Positions 17,908 to 27,713 of a DNA stretch of 35,513 nt are shown in pieces. The stretch is from the NCBI GenBank assembly GCA_947175665.1, contig CAMWNR010000009.1, positions 1 to 35,513 of the forward strand, written 5' to 3'. The number at the start of each line of letters is the position of its first letter. Position 1 is the first letter of the stretch. Made by a program: the position numbers and the translations under genes. A model generated the notes under the pieces. It saw only the letters and a list, made by a program, of their open reading frames with translations, was not told the DNA's origin and did not search any database. Origin of the DNA: an uncultured Porphyromonadaceae bacterium. Lineage in GTDB: Bacteria > Bacteroidota > Bacteroidia > Bacteroidales > Muribaculaceae.

Positions 17908-19644
17908 TCACTCATGTATCAATGCGGCGATCTGCTCCGGGAGCATACCGTTATCGCGAAGTACACTCTTTGCATCGTACTTATCCATAAACTCCTTTTG
18001 CAGTCCAAGACAAGTTACTTTCGGGCCTTTATCACCGAGATAAGCGGCCACTTTCTGGCCAAATCCGCCATCAACGATACCATCGTCTATCGTCACGACA
18101 CGCTTGTAGTCACGCAATCTATCGAGTGCCTCTTTATCCACCTCCGAGATTATACGGGGATTTATCACCGTTACCTCCACACCTTTCTCCTTGAGAATAT
18201 CAGCCGCTTGCAATGCATTTTGCAACATAGCGCCTTCGCCGATTATGGCAAAGTCCTTACCCTCTCTTAGTATCTCGTAACGGTAGAAATCGGTATCTAC
18301 CTTACGGTCGGAATGGAGCAGTCTGCCTCCGGGAGTACGCACTACCACGGGTGATTCTGTCTGTGCCACTCCCATTCTTATCATGGCTTCATACTCTTCT
18401 GCATTGGTGGCAGAGAACATCTTGATATTCGGGATATTTGATACCATTGCCACATCAAAGAGACCTAAGTGAGTCACATCGTTCATGCCATATACACCGC
18501 AATAGAAATCTACTATCACCGAGGGGAGATTATTTACGGCAATATCATGACTGAGTTGGTCGTAGGCTCGCTGCAGGAATGTGGATACCACTCCCATCAC
18601 CGGACGCAGACCACCCTTGGCCATACCGGCAGTCATGGTCACACCGTCCTGCTCGGCTATACCGACATCTATAAATTGCTTACCGGCACGCTCTCTGCGC
18701 GGTTTGTCGAATCCCATGGCACCGGGTGTACCTGCGGTCAGCAATACCACTTTATCATTCTCCTCTATAAGAGAAAGCATCGTGTTGGCAAAAATATCCA
18801 GATATGACTCACCTCCCTGATATTCCGGTGCTCCTGTTTCGGCATTAAACGGTCCGGAGTAATGGAAGGCTTCCTTATTGGCTTCGGCTACCGGCAGCCC
18901 TTTACCTTTCATTGTATTAAGATGCACCACCACTGCCTTATCGGTATCTTTTACCTCTTCAAAAGCCTTGATAAGGTGTCGCAAGTCATTACCTTCGGCT
19001 ACATAAAGGTATTCGTAACCCAAAGCCTTGAATATATTGTTGGGCGATTGGCCGTCGGTGTCACGCAATTCTTTAAGATGGGCGTAAAGTTCACCGTGAT
19101 TTTCGGCTATAGACATCTGATTGTCATTAAGTACCAGAATGAAATTACTACCTAGACACGGTGCGTAGTTAAGAGCCTCCAGTGCCATACCTCCACCCAA
19201 TGAGGCATCACCTATAAAGGCTATGACATTCTGCTTGCCTCCCTGAAGATCTCGCGCTTTGGCAAGACCTGTGGCAAGTGAGATGGAGGTGGATGTATGA
19301 CCTACCTCAAACAGGTCATATTTACTCTCATCAGGCGATGTATAGCCGGTAACCTCATCATATCGGGCAGGATCGATAAACGCTCCTATACGTCCGGTGA
19401 GCATCTTATGCACATAACTCTGGTGAGATACATCAAATACTATCTCATCAGTAGGAGCATTAAATACATAATGTAGCGCCACAGTAGCCTCTACTACTCC
19501 TAAATTGGGGCCTACATGACCACCATGCACCGCTAATTTCTTGATAAGGGCGGCTCTCAGTTCGCCGCTGAGTAATTCCAGTTGATCAATACTCATCTCC
19601 TTTATATCTGAAGGAGATTTGATCTTAGATAAATCTATCTGCAT
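17908..19644 (-). CDS. 1-deoxy-D-xylulose-5-phosphate synthase-like TPP enzyme (divergent DXS paralogue)
   Basis: HGGHVGPNLGVVEATVALHYVF, VGHTSTSISLATGLAKARDL, IGDASLGGGMALEALNYA, VVSTFLQRAYDQLSHDIAVNNLP. Confidence 0.8.
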   Translation of the reverse strand: MQIDLSKIKSPSDIKEMSIDQLELLSGELRAALIKKLAVHGGHVGPNLGVVEATVALHYVFNAPTDEIVFDVSHQSYVHKMLTGRIGAFIDPARYDEVTGYTSPDESKYDLFEVGHTSTSISLATGLAKARDLQGGKQNVIAFIGDASLGGGMALEALNYAPCLGSNFILVLNDNQMSIAENHGELYAHLKELRDTDGQSPNNIFKALGYEYLYVAEGNDLRHLIKAFEEVKDTDKAVVVHLNTMKGKGLPVAEANKEAFHYSGPFNAETGAPEYQGGESYLDIFANTMLSLIEENDKVVLLTAGTPGAMGFDKPRRERAGKQFIDVGIAEQDGVTMTAGMAKGGLRPVMGVVSTFLQRAYDQLSHDIAVNNLPSVIVDFYCGVYGMNDVTHLGLFDVAMVSNIPNIKMFSATNAEEYEAMIRMGVAQTESPVVVRTPGGRLLHSDRKVDTDFYRYEILREGKDFAIIGEGAMLQNALQAADILKEKGVEVTVINPRIISEVDKEALDRLRDYKRVVTIDDGIVDGGFGQKVAAYLGDKGPKVTCLGLQKEFMDKYDAKSVLRDNGMLPEQIAALIHE

Positions 19645-19783
19645 TTTATAATATGTTAATCTCTGACCGGTGTAATCTTTCTGTATATTACATTTAGTTA
19701 TTTGGAGTTCTCAGGAAATCCGTTTTGAATAAGTACACCAGTCTTTTAATATTCTATCTATTATTGAAAACGTGGTAATTAGG

Positions 19784-20233
19784 TTATTTGTTTACGCACT
19801 CCTTACAGACCCCCTTAAACATCAGATTTACTGATTTGGGCAAAAAATTATCAGGAAGTGAAAACTCCGGCATTTTCACTTCATCCAGACAATACACCGA
19901 CCCGCATTTCTCACAATAGAAATGGGCATGCTGATCAGCAAGGGAATGCTCTCCATGACCGTGACACAATTCATACTTGAGCGACCGGCTACCATCTTCT
20001 ATCACATGTATGATGTCATTGGCCGAAAAGAGTTCGAGAGTGCGAAATATACTCGCTTTATCCATCGGGTCTAAAAGGCGCGACAGATCCGCAAGACTCA
20101 CCGGATGACTGCATCCCATCAATTCTCTCAACACCAGTATACGGTTTGCGGTAGGTTTTACACCCTTTTCTTTTAATATCTGCTCTATCTCGGAATTGTT
20201 CATTTTATCATAAGTAATTGAAATCTTGTACAA
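19784..20233 (-). CDS. Fur-family metal-dependent transcriptional regulator
   Basis: EQILKEKGVKPTANRILVLRELMG, HFYCEKCGSVYCLDEV and VCKECVNK Cys pairs. Confidence 0.88.
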   Translation of the reverse strand: MYKISITYDKMNNSEIEQILKEKGVKPTANRILVLRELMGCSHPVSLADLSRLLDPMDKASIFRTLELFSANDIIHVIEDGSRSLKYELCHGHGEHSLADQHAHFYCEKCGSVYCLDEVKMPEFSLPDNFLPKSVNLMFKGVCKECVNK

Positions 20234-21952
20234 TTATACAAATATTATCACAAGAATACTTGAGAAAATAAGTATAAAATTGGCCGCAGCATAAGTTACC
20301 GTGTACCCGATCGCCGGGAGATTACTCCCTAACGCATCCTGTATTGCACCGATTGATGCCACACCGCATCTGCTACCTGCCACACATCCCAAAGTCTCCG
20401 CACGTCCGAACTTGAAAATACGGTGCCCTACAAGTGTCATAACCACCAGCGGTATAAGCGTACAGATAATTCCTACGATAAAAAGGCTTATCCCGACCTC
20501 GGCAATGCCGTGTATAAAGGTAGGACCTGATGAGAGTCCGATGACGGCTATAAACATATTTAGCCCGAGTTTGTCAAACATCCATGACACCTGAGGTGGT
20601 ATATATCCGAACGTTGGTTTCCGCGACCGGAGCCAACCGAAGAAAAGACCCGAGAACAAGGCACCTCCACTGGTGCTGAGAGATACCGGAATACCATCGA
20701 CCATAAAGGATAATGCTCCGATAAAACAACCCAACGCCACGCCTAACCCTATCAACACCATATCGGTAGATTCCGACTGTCTGTCTGCATAACCAATATT
20801 CTCTGCAGCATTCTGCACCTGACTTGGCAACCCTACAAGTGTCAGAACGTCACCTCTCTGTATCTCAGTCTTCTGACGCGCCGGCAGACTCACACCGTTG
20901 CGCGTCATAGTCTTGATTATCACACCCTTCATATACGGCTGACGGCGTATTTCACCAAATGTCATTCCGGCTGCACCCTTCTTTGACACGGTTACCGGCA
21001 GATTCTCCGCACCGAAACTCATCAACTCATTGTCAGACACTTCCGGACCTATAATCGATGCCTCATCCACTATCACTTCGCGTCGTCCGCTCAATACTAT
21101 CGTATCACCCCGACGTATTTTCAATCCCGGTTTCGGGTCATATATCTTACCGTTTAACCTTAACCGCTCGATAAAGAGACGTACATTCTTGCCGGCAAAA
21201 AGATCCTCCACATACTGCACCGTGCGCGGCTCCGAGAACATATCCGACTCAGCACGGTATGCTCTAAAGGCTACCGGGCGATTGGCCTCTATCATACCAT
21301 CATCTGGGGTAAACTCTCCATCATCCATCTTAGCCTCGATTTCTGCAGTCTCCTCCTTTACCTTCTTCATACCTCCCAGCAACCACGGCCCTACATTCGA
21401 CAAAATCCAGGCCGAACCGATTGTGCCGAAAATATAAGTCACAGCATAGCAAGCCGGTATCATGTCGGTAATCTTCTTCTTAGCCTCAGCCGACATAGTC
21501 ATGGAGTTAATGGTATCGGTAGTCACGCCAAGAGAGGCGGAGGCCGTCTGCGAACCGGCGAAAAGGCCGCACGCAGTACCGGTATCATAACCCATAATTT
21601 TAGCGGCAATGATAACGGTCGAAGCACACACCACCGCCTCAAGAATGGCAAAACCCACCTGCTTCAGACCGCTCCCCCTTAACGAACGGAAGAACTGCGG
21701 TCCCACACTATAGCCGATACTAAACAGAAAGAGCATAAAGAACACCACCCGGACTGTAGGTGAAATATCAATCCCGATCTGACCGATCATAACCCCGATA
21801 ATCAAGGTTGCGGCCACCGCTCCCAACGAAAAAGACTTATACTTAAGTTGTCCCACCCAGAACCCAAGTCCCAGAGTAAGGAAAATAGGTATCACCGGAT
21901 TCTGCCGCAACACCTCAAAAACATAGTCAATCAACCACATAATCAAAAACAA
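20234..21952 (-). CDS. AspT/YidE/YbjL-type transporter (AAE family) with RCK_C (TrkA-C) domains
   Basis: Repeated TM halves with GxxxGSQTASASLG and CVAGSRCGVASIGAIQDALGSNLPAIGYTVTYA; RLNGKIYDPKPGLKIRRGDTIVLSGRR TrkA-C-like. Confidence 0.85.
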   Translation of the reverse strand: MFLIMWLIDYVFEVLRQNPVIPIFLTLGLGFWVGQLKYKSFSLGAVAATLIIGVMIGQIGIDISPTVRVVFFMLFLFSIGYSVGPQFFRSLRGSGLKQVGFAILEAVVCASTVIIAAKIMGYDTGTACGLFAGSQTASASLGVTTDTINSMTMSAEAKKKITDMIPACYAVTYIFGTIGSAWILSNVGPWLLGGMKKVKEETAEIEAKMDDGEFTPDDGMIEANRPVAFRAYRAESDMFSEPRTVQYVEDLFAGKNVRLFIERLRLNGKIYDPKPGLKIRRGDTIVLSGRREVIVDEASIIGPEVSDNELMSFGAENLPVTVSKKGAAGMTFGEIRRQPYMKGVIIKTMTRNGVSLPARQKTEIQRGDVLTLVGLPSQVQNAAENIGYADRQSESTDMVLIGLGVALGCFIGALSFMVDGIPVSLSTSGGALFSGLFFGWLRSRKPTFGYIPPQVSWMFDKLGLNMFIAVIGLSSGPTFIHGIAEVGISLFIVGIICTLIPLVVMTLVGHRIFKFGRAETLGCVAGSRCGVASIGAIQDALGSNLPAIGYTVTYAAANFILIFSSILVIIFV

Positions 21953-22094
21953 ATTTTACCAACCAACCACCCCCGAAAACCTCCATTCCCCCCTATCCTA
22001 CCAAATCCTATGCAAATATACCGAATACTTTCGAGATAACAACTCTCCCACTCCATAAATTCTTTTCTCGGCCCCTGCATCTCAATCCCATTAT

Positions 22095-22137
22095 TAAAAA
22101 TCACTATCCGCTAAAAATTATTGAGCGGACAGTGATT
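22095..22137 (-). terminator. Rho-independent terminator for the minus-strand operon
   Basis: On minus strand AATCACTGTCCGCT...AGCGGATAGTGATTTTTAATAA: 14-bp stem with one G-U pair followed by U-rich tail. Confidence 0.65.
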
Positions 22138-22288
22138 AATATAAATCATTGATTGACAACGTTGACGGCTTAATAATTATTTCAAAACCTCACATTTTAT
22201 ATATCTATTGTTATATAACTATTGATTTTATTTATATACCTTAAAAATAAGATTATCCTTGCCATATTGCATACATTGTTAGCATACA

Positions 22289-22807
22289 CTATTGTATCTC
22301 TTGGATATATAAACTTGGCACTTCTTTAGTCAGCCAAATTCCTTCACTCGCTTTAAAAAATAAGAATCCACATTTTGACATAGAATACGAATCAATAACC
22401 AATAAAACCGCCTCTCCATGCCGTGTGCCGGTCAATATTGCTAAGTCTTTATCTTCTGTCAGATGTACATATTGTCTGGATTTCGGTCTGAGTCCATATT
22501 TCTTAATTGAATCAATATATTTTAATGCAGTTCCATGATACAACACTCCGGGCGGAACTTGGCTATGTAGGGATAAGTCTACATTTACAGAGTGGCCATA
22601 CAACGCCCTAACCTTAGTCTTATCTAAATTAACCTCGAATCTACCCTTGCTATCGTTGGATACAATATCTATTATCTCCTCAGTCGTAAACGAGTATCTC
22701 TGACATAAATCATCCATATTTCTCCACCCACCGGATTCTAATTCATAATTATGATCGTGCCGCAAGAGGAATGCTAATTGCTTGCTTTTATTTGTGTTGA
22801 ATTCCAT
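22289..22807 (-). CDS. kptA: RNA 2'-phosphotransferase (Tpt1/KptA family)
   Basis: KSKQLAFLLRHDHNYELESGGWRNMDDL, GRFEVNLDKTKVRALYGHSV, PGVLYHGTALKYIDSIKKYGLRPKSRQYVHLTED. Confidence 0.92.
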   Translation of the reverse strand: MEFNTNKSKQLAFLLRHDHNYELESGGWRNMDDLCQRYSFTTEEIIDIVSNDSKGRFEVNLDKTKVRALYGHSVNVDLSLHSQVPPGVLYHGTALKYIDSIKKYGLRPKSRQYVHLTEDKDLAILTGTRHGEAVLLVIDSYSMSKCGFLFFKASEGIWLTKEVPSLYIQEIQ

Positions 22808-22906
22808 TATTGTGTGTATACTGATTATTTATATTAAACACTAATTAATTGAAGGACCACCATATAATTATTAAAGTATGGTTTTCACTCATACCGAATA
22901 ACTAAC

Positions 22907-24064
22907 CTAATGTATCTCTTCAAAATTACCTGTATATAGTAAATCGCCATCCGAGTTATAAACTCTCAATTCATTTAATAAATATCCATGCGACATTCCC
23001 GTTAAGAATCGATATTTGTAGCCATCAATACAAAAGATAAATTCATCGGCATCGGGAACAGACTCATCATCAGAGATCCATTCATTATACGGAAATCTAT
23101 AATCCCAACTAATGAGTTGTCTAATCCCATTCTTGACTATCAAGTTTGGGTTACCGTTTTTTTCGCCCCCATTCCAACACATATATGTACATCTACCATC
23201 ATTTTCCTGTTCAATCCTGATAAAGTAATCTTCATTGAAGAACTCAAGAGGACTTATCAAGGTTATATCGCAAAAAATATTTCCATTCCAATGATAATGT
23301 CTGAACGTCCCTATCATTACTTGTGAACCTTCTGATGTCATACCGGTATCGGCCACATAGAGATCCTTGCGAAATTTATTATAAAGAATGGCTAATTTAT
23401 CTATCTCATCAATATCTTCTATTATAGCCTGGTTGCGATAGGCAAGCAATACATAAATCTCATCATCTTTTGAAGAATAATTTCGCTCGTACCTGACTGC
23501 TATCTCATCTATTCTCTCTTTTCCTAAGAGAAAAGCATCTGATAATTTGCTGAAATTTTGATTTTCTATCTTATATACATTGGCATACTTATTTGTTTCA
23601 CGGTCTCCAAGAAAAATTCCCCGAGCCACACTTTGGCATGATTGTATAAATAAATAACGATTATTTGAAAGGTAATATATATTTTCTATAGGGGTAATAG
23701 TATCATGGAATAGTACGGTGTTTATCTTTCCTGATACATTATTTTGCAGAATTACCCTACACGCACCGTTATAATCATGAATACTGTCACATATTCCTAT
23801 GCAATAAGCCTTGACTTTTTTATCATCCGATAAAACGCTGTTAAAACAATTAATATCTTCAAGAACCATATTAAATGTTTCAGGATTCTCTTTGATAAGT
23901 TTATAGATATTTTCTATTTGTTCATTTGAATATTCTCCCAAGCCGTCTTGATCATGAAGAATATTAGAAATTTGATCTTCAATACTAATATTCTTTGAAC
24001 ACCCTATAAGTATCAAAAAACTGATGCAATAACTACACAGTGATTTATAATACATACTCTTCAT
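22907..24064 (-). CDS. Hypothetical lipoprotein
   Basis: SFLILIGCSKN lipobox; 22-nt gap from upstream gene in the same operon. Confidence 0.6.
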   Translation of the reverse strand: MKSMYYKSLCSYCISFLILIGCSKNISIEDQISNILHDQDGLGEYSNEQIENIYKLIKENPETFNMVLEDINCFNSVLSDDKKVKAYCIGICDSIHDYNGACRVILQNNVSGKINTVLFHDTITPIENIYYLSNNRYLFIQSCQSVARGIFLGDRETNKYANVYKIENQNFSKLSDAFLLGKERIDEIAVRYERNYSSKDDEIYVLLAYRNQAIIEDIDEIDKLAILYNKFRKDLYVADTGMTSEGSQVMIGTFRHYHWNGNIFCDITLISPLEFFNEDYFIRIEQENDGRCTYMCWNGGEKNGNPNLIVKNGIRQLISWDYRFPYNEWISDDESVPDADEFIFCIDGYKYRFLTGMSHGYLLNELRVYNSDGDLLYTGNFEEIH

Positions 24065-24086
24065 ATTCTAAGAAGTGAATTATAGA

Positions 24087-25271
24087 TTAAAAGAACATGC
24101 CTATTCCTAAGATAAATTGATTTAAACCACTCACTCCACTTACAATATTATATCCAGCCATTATCATAAGTCCACATGTATAATCAGAATTAAATGGGAT
24201 GAAGCCATTTATGGTGGGCCTAACAAGCAGTCGGGTTTTATTTGACTCATCACCAGATAAAGATCCGGATCTAAAACCATCTTCTATTGATAGTTCTTTA
24301 GTCATCATCGTTCCTAAACCTACTCCCAATCCGAAATATTTAAGATTAATTCCAGGTGTTATTGCTAACTGCATTTTACCCTGAACATAGGTTTTATCAT
24401 TTATTTTTACGCAATTCTTGATATATTTTTCATAAAGAAAACCATCTTCAATACCTTCTTGATTCATTGGTCCTCCGCCATCAAGACTTAACTGAAAGTA
24501 CGACACATTGAATCCAATACCACCTCCAAATGCTACAGGGTTAGAAAATCCACTATATATGAAATAGTTGAATTTATTCTTAAAGGGACGTAAAGACTTT
24601 TTTGTTGGTTCTTTAACGAATACTGTTTTAATTTTCTGATTTAAACTGTTGACTTCTGCTAAACGATGAGCACTGATTGCATCTGTGGAGTTATAGGAAA
24701 GGATTTTATCTAAGTAGATTTTAGCAATATCGTATTTTTTATTGTTTATTGCATCATTTGCTTCATTTCTCCATGTTATACATTCAGTTATAGAAATTAA
24801 TAATTCCTCATCTGTTTGTCCGGAGATACACGTATATTCACGCAATTTATCTCTCGCTTCGAGATATTTCCCTTCCCGGTACAAGTTGCGAGCATTATCC
24901 AACATTGGTTGGTACTGTTTTTTCTTACAATTGGCAATGTACCCGGCCATATTAGGGTCTTTGCTATTAAGTCTCAGGATGGATTTATAGTTATCTATTG
25001 CACCCGAATAATTGTCCTCGCGTTCAAAACTCATTGCTTTTGACAATAAATTGAGGCATTCTGTACAAACATCTACTTTGTCAAGCGCATCTCGATTGCC
25101 GTAATCTAGATACACATCAGAATATTTATCTTTAGCGTGTTTATATTCTCCGGATTCAAAAAGCCTATTCGCTTCTGTCATTAATTGTGTGCTACTGCCG
25201 TTAGACGTTTGCGATATTGCCCAAAGTGGCATAAGTAACAGAAAGATAATTATATTGATTACCCTTTTCAT
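24087..25271 (-). CDS. Signal-peptide TPR protein with C-terminal outer-membrane beta-barrel-like region
   Basis: Signal peptide MKRVINIIIFLLLMPLWAISQ; TPR repeats (ANRLFESGEYKHAKDKYSDVYLDYG etc.); C-terminal alternating strands ending ...QFILGIGMFF. Confidence 0.65.
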   Translation of the reverse strand: MKRVINIIIFLLLMPLWAISQTSNGSSTQLMTEANRLFESGEYKHAKDKYSDVYLDYGNRDALDKVDVCTECLNLLSKAMSFEREDNYSGAIDNYKSILRLNSKDPNMAGYIANCKKKQYQPMLDNARNLYREGKYLEARDKLREYTCISGQTDEELLISITECITWRNEANDAINNKKYDIAKIYLDKILSYNSTDAISAHRLAEVNSLNQKIKTVFVKEPTKKSLRPFKNKFNYFIYSGFSNPVAFGGGIGFNVSYFQLSLDGGGPMNQEGIEDGFLYEKYIKNCVKINDKTYVQGKMQLAITPGINLKYFGLGVGLGTMMTKELSIEDGFRSGSLSGDESNKTRLLVRPTINGFIPFNSDYTCGLMIMAGYNIVSGVSGLNQFILGIGMFF

Positions 25272-25295
25272 ATATAAGTTTGAATACTAAAATGA

Positions 25296-26126
25296 TTAAT
25301 CCACTCCTTGATGTGCAAAGGGCACAGAATTTGTATGTGGGTTATTGAATGTAATTCTGAAATAAACTAAGTTTGACAAATTAATTACGTCACCTTCTTT
25401 CAAGTAAGGAAGTGCCTTGTGTGATAGAGTAACTAATTCCTCTTCAATACCATTTGCTCTATTTATTTTAGTAAAGACTTTATTCTGATTATTTTTCGCC
25501 CTGCAGCCTCTCGGCTTACATTTTAAATAATATTTTCCTTCATCTAAAATAATGGCAGCATGCAATCTACTTATCCCTTTACAATCATCCAAAATTACTA
25601 TGTCGTTTTTTTCAACAACCGAGAGGTTTTCTGAGCGACCGATATTCCACACATATCGAGTATTGGGCTCTAATTCAAAAATCTTTTGATTGACATTCTC
25701 CACTCCGCCAATGCACACGAGCCATGCTGGAGCAAATCCATGAATAGAAGTCGAACCTTGCTCAGAGATACCATGAGTCCTATAATATAAACGTCCTTTT
25801 ATTATAGGTAAAATCATATTTTCTCCGGTAATGAGACCACATATATCATCGGGAGAAATATGATGTAATTCTATAGATTTAATACCTGTTATCAACTCCT
25901 GTTGAAGGCGCGATTTAAGTTCTTTTATAAATGTACCATCAGCCCATTCAACATGCTCGTCATCTAACGTAGATACAATCCACAACTCAAGGACTGCTAA
26001 ATTACGATCTGTTGAACGAGAATATCTTGAGAGATGGCTGCATATAATGTTTAAGGCATCATTTTTATTCTCAATGAAGTTTTCCTTGTGATTAAGGAGC
26101 CTTTTAACTGACTGTATAATAGACAT
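25296..26126 (-). CDS. FHA-domain protein
   Basis: C-terminal RYVWNIGRSENLSVVEKNDIVILDDCKGISRLHAAIILDEGKYYLKCKPRGCRAKNNQNKVFTKIN...LKEGDVINLSNLVYFRI, a canonical FHA layout. Confidence 0.8.
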   Translation of the reverse strand: MSIIQSVKRLLNHKENFIENKNDALNIICSHLSRYSRSTDRNLAVLELWIVSTLDDEHVEWADGTFIKELKSRLQQELITGIKSIELHHISPDDICGLITGENMILPIIKGRLYYRTHGISEQGSTSIHGFAPAWLVCIGGVENVNQKIFELEPNTRYVWNIGRSENLSVVEKNDIVILDDCKGISRLHAAIILDEGKYYLKCKPRGCRAKNNQNKVFTKINRANGIEEELVTLSHKALPYLKEGDVINLSNLVYFRITFNNPHTNSVPFAHQGVD

Positions 26127-26134
26127 AAATACTT

Positions 26135-27712
26135 TTACTTTTTTCGAGCCAATTCAACTGCGCGGTCTGCACGTGCACGCTCGTTTTGAACTTTAGTTTG
26201 TAAATTTGAAATTTCTCTTCTGAGTTGATTCAACTCATTTTGCACATTTTGAGGTATCCGATACTCGATTTTTGTTTCGATAACCGGGACTTTGACTTTA
26301 ACTGTATCTTTTTGAGTAATTTTTACAGTATCGCGTTTTGTAACTTGAATCGTATCATGAACTATCTTTTCAATAATTTCCTTATTACCAACGTAACTTA
26401 TTGTTGAATCAACAACAGCAACACGTCCTGAATTATTATCACTGCTTTTACTTCCGGTTGTTACAAATGCAATACTAAGAGCAAGAAAAATTATAGGTAT
26501 CAATATCGACAAAATTTTCCACTTCCTAACGGCAGATTTATTTGTCTTCAAGACTCTTTCAATCTGTTGCGCCTCATTTCTGGAACTTTCAAGTTCTGAA
26601 GATAATGTTGAAATCTTCTTTTCTTGTTCTATTGAAGAAGCATCTTGTTCCGAGATACGATCATAGGCCAAAGTGAGTTGATTCGATAATTCCACATTAA
26701 CATCTTCAAGGTGTTTTGAAGTATCATATGAATTATACGCTGATTCGAGAGCAAGAAGGATTTCCTTAGCATTTGAATACCGATTTTTGGGTTCTTTAGA
26801 AAGACACTTATTGATAATTGTATCAAATTCCTCTGGATAATCCCTTACATAGGTAATGTCTCCAGATGCTTTTTTTCTAAGACTCAAAATATCCGGAACC
26901 GGGTTATGCAGTACCGCTTGCCAGAAATCACTTTCTCCCTTTGGACTTTCTTCTTTTAATCTGAAAGGTACTGTTCCGGTCAATACTTTAAATAATAATA
27001 CCCCTAATGAATAGACATCCGACTTTACCGTAGGTGGGTCTTGGTTGTATTTCTCCGGAGCCATATATTCCGTGCAACCTTTTCTTGCATTGGAAGAATT
27101 TACAGCATGGTGGTTTTGAATTGCCAAACCAAAATCTAATAGCACATACGAGCCATCAAGATTACGACGCATAACATTGCTTGCATGTAAATCGTTATGA
27201 CAAACACCATATTTTTTTACCAGTTCTCTCTCTTTTTCTACGTTAGGATATATATATTTTCGACCATCCTTAGGATCTGAAATTAGACCATCCTGTTGCG
27301 GATTCTGCAAAAATTTGTAAACATCAACATGGCAATATGCCATGGCTCCAACAATTTGCTGAATAAATTTCCAAACTTCTTGAAAAGGTAAGAATCTGAC
27401 TTTTTCTATATAGTCATGCAAGGTATCACCATCGATATAATCCATTTCTACCATGGCTTGATTATTTTCAAGACGCGGGTGATAGATCTTAACTATATTG
27501 GGATGTCCTCCGTTACCTATTTGTAGAAGGAGACGACATTCTTTAAAGAATTTGATCCATTCCTTATCTCTCTCTCCATGAATTATCGGTTCTTTACTAA
27601 CCTTAAGGGCGCGAATATAACCAAGAGATTTATGTCGCACCAAGTAAACGTTAGCAAATCCGCCGCTTCCTAAAGGGCAAATCTCGTCGTAATCTTTTAT
27701 ATTTAAACTCAT
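26135..27712 (-). CDS. Transmembrane Ser/Thr protein kinase (PknB-like catalytic domain, coiled-coil extracytoplasmic tail; start trimmed from ORF 27733 to ATG at 27712)
   Basis: LGSGGFANVYLVRH, ALKVSKE, CHNDLHASNVM, LLDFGLAIQN, EYMAPEKYN; TM WKILSILIPIIFLALSIAFVTTG; C-terminal LNQLRREISNLQTKVQNERARADRAVELARKK. Confidence 0.92.
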   Translation of the reverse strand: MSLNIKDYDEICPLGSGGFANVYLVRHKSLGYIRALKVSKEPIIHGERDKEWIKFFKECRLLLQIGNGGHPNIVKIYHPRLENNQAMVEMDYIDGDTLHDYIEKVRFLPFQEVWKFIQQIVGAMAYCHVDVYKFLQNPQQDGLISDPKDGRKYIYPNVEKERELVKKYGVCHNDLHASNVMRRNLDGSYVLLDFGLAIQNHHAVNSSNARKGCTEYMAPEKYNQDPPTVKSDVYSLGVLLFKVLTGTVPFRLKEESPKGESDFWQAVLHNPVPDILSLRKKASGDITYVRDYPEEFDTIINKCLSKEPKNRYSNAKEILLALESAYNSYDTSKHLEDVNVELSNQLTLAYDRISEQDASSIEQEKKISTLSSELESSRNEAQQIERVLKTNKSAVRKWKILSILIPIIFLALSIAFVTTGSKSSDNNSGRVAVVDSTISYVGNKEIIEKIVHDTIQVTKRDTVKITQKDTVKVKVPVIETKIEYRIPQNVQNELNQLRREISNLQTKVQNERARADRAVELARKK

Positions 27713-27713
27713 A

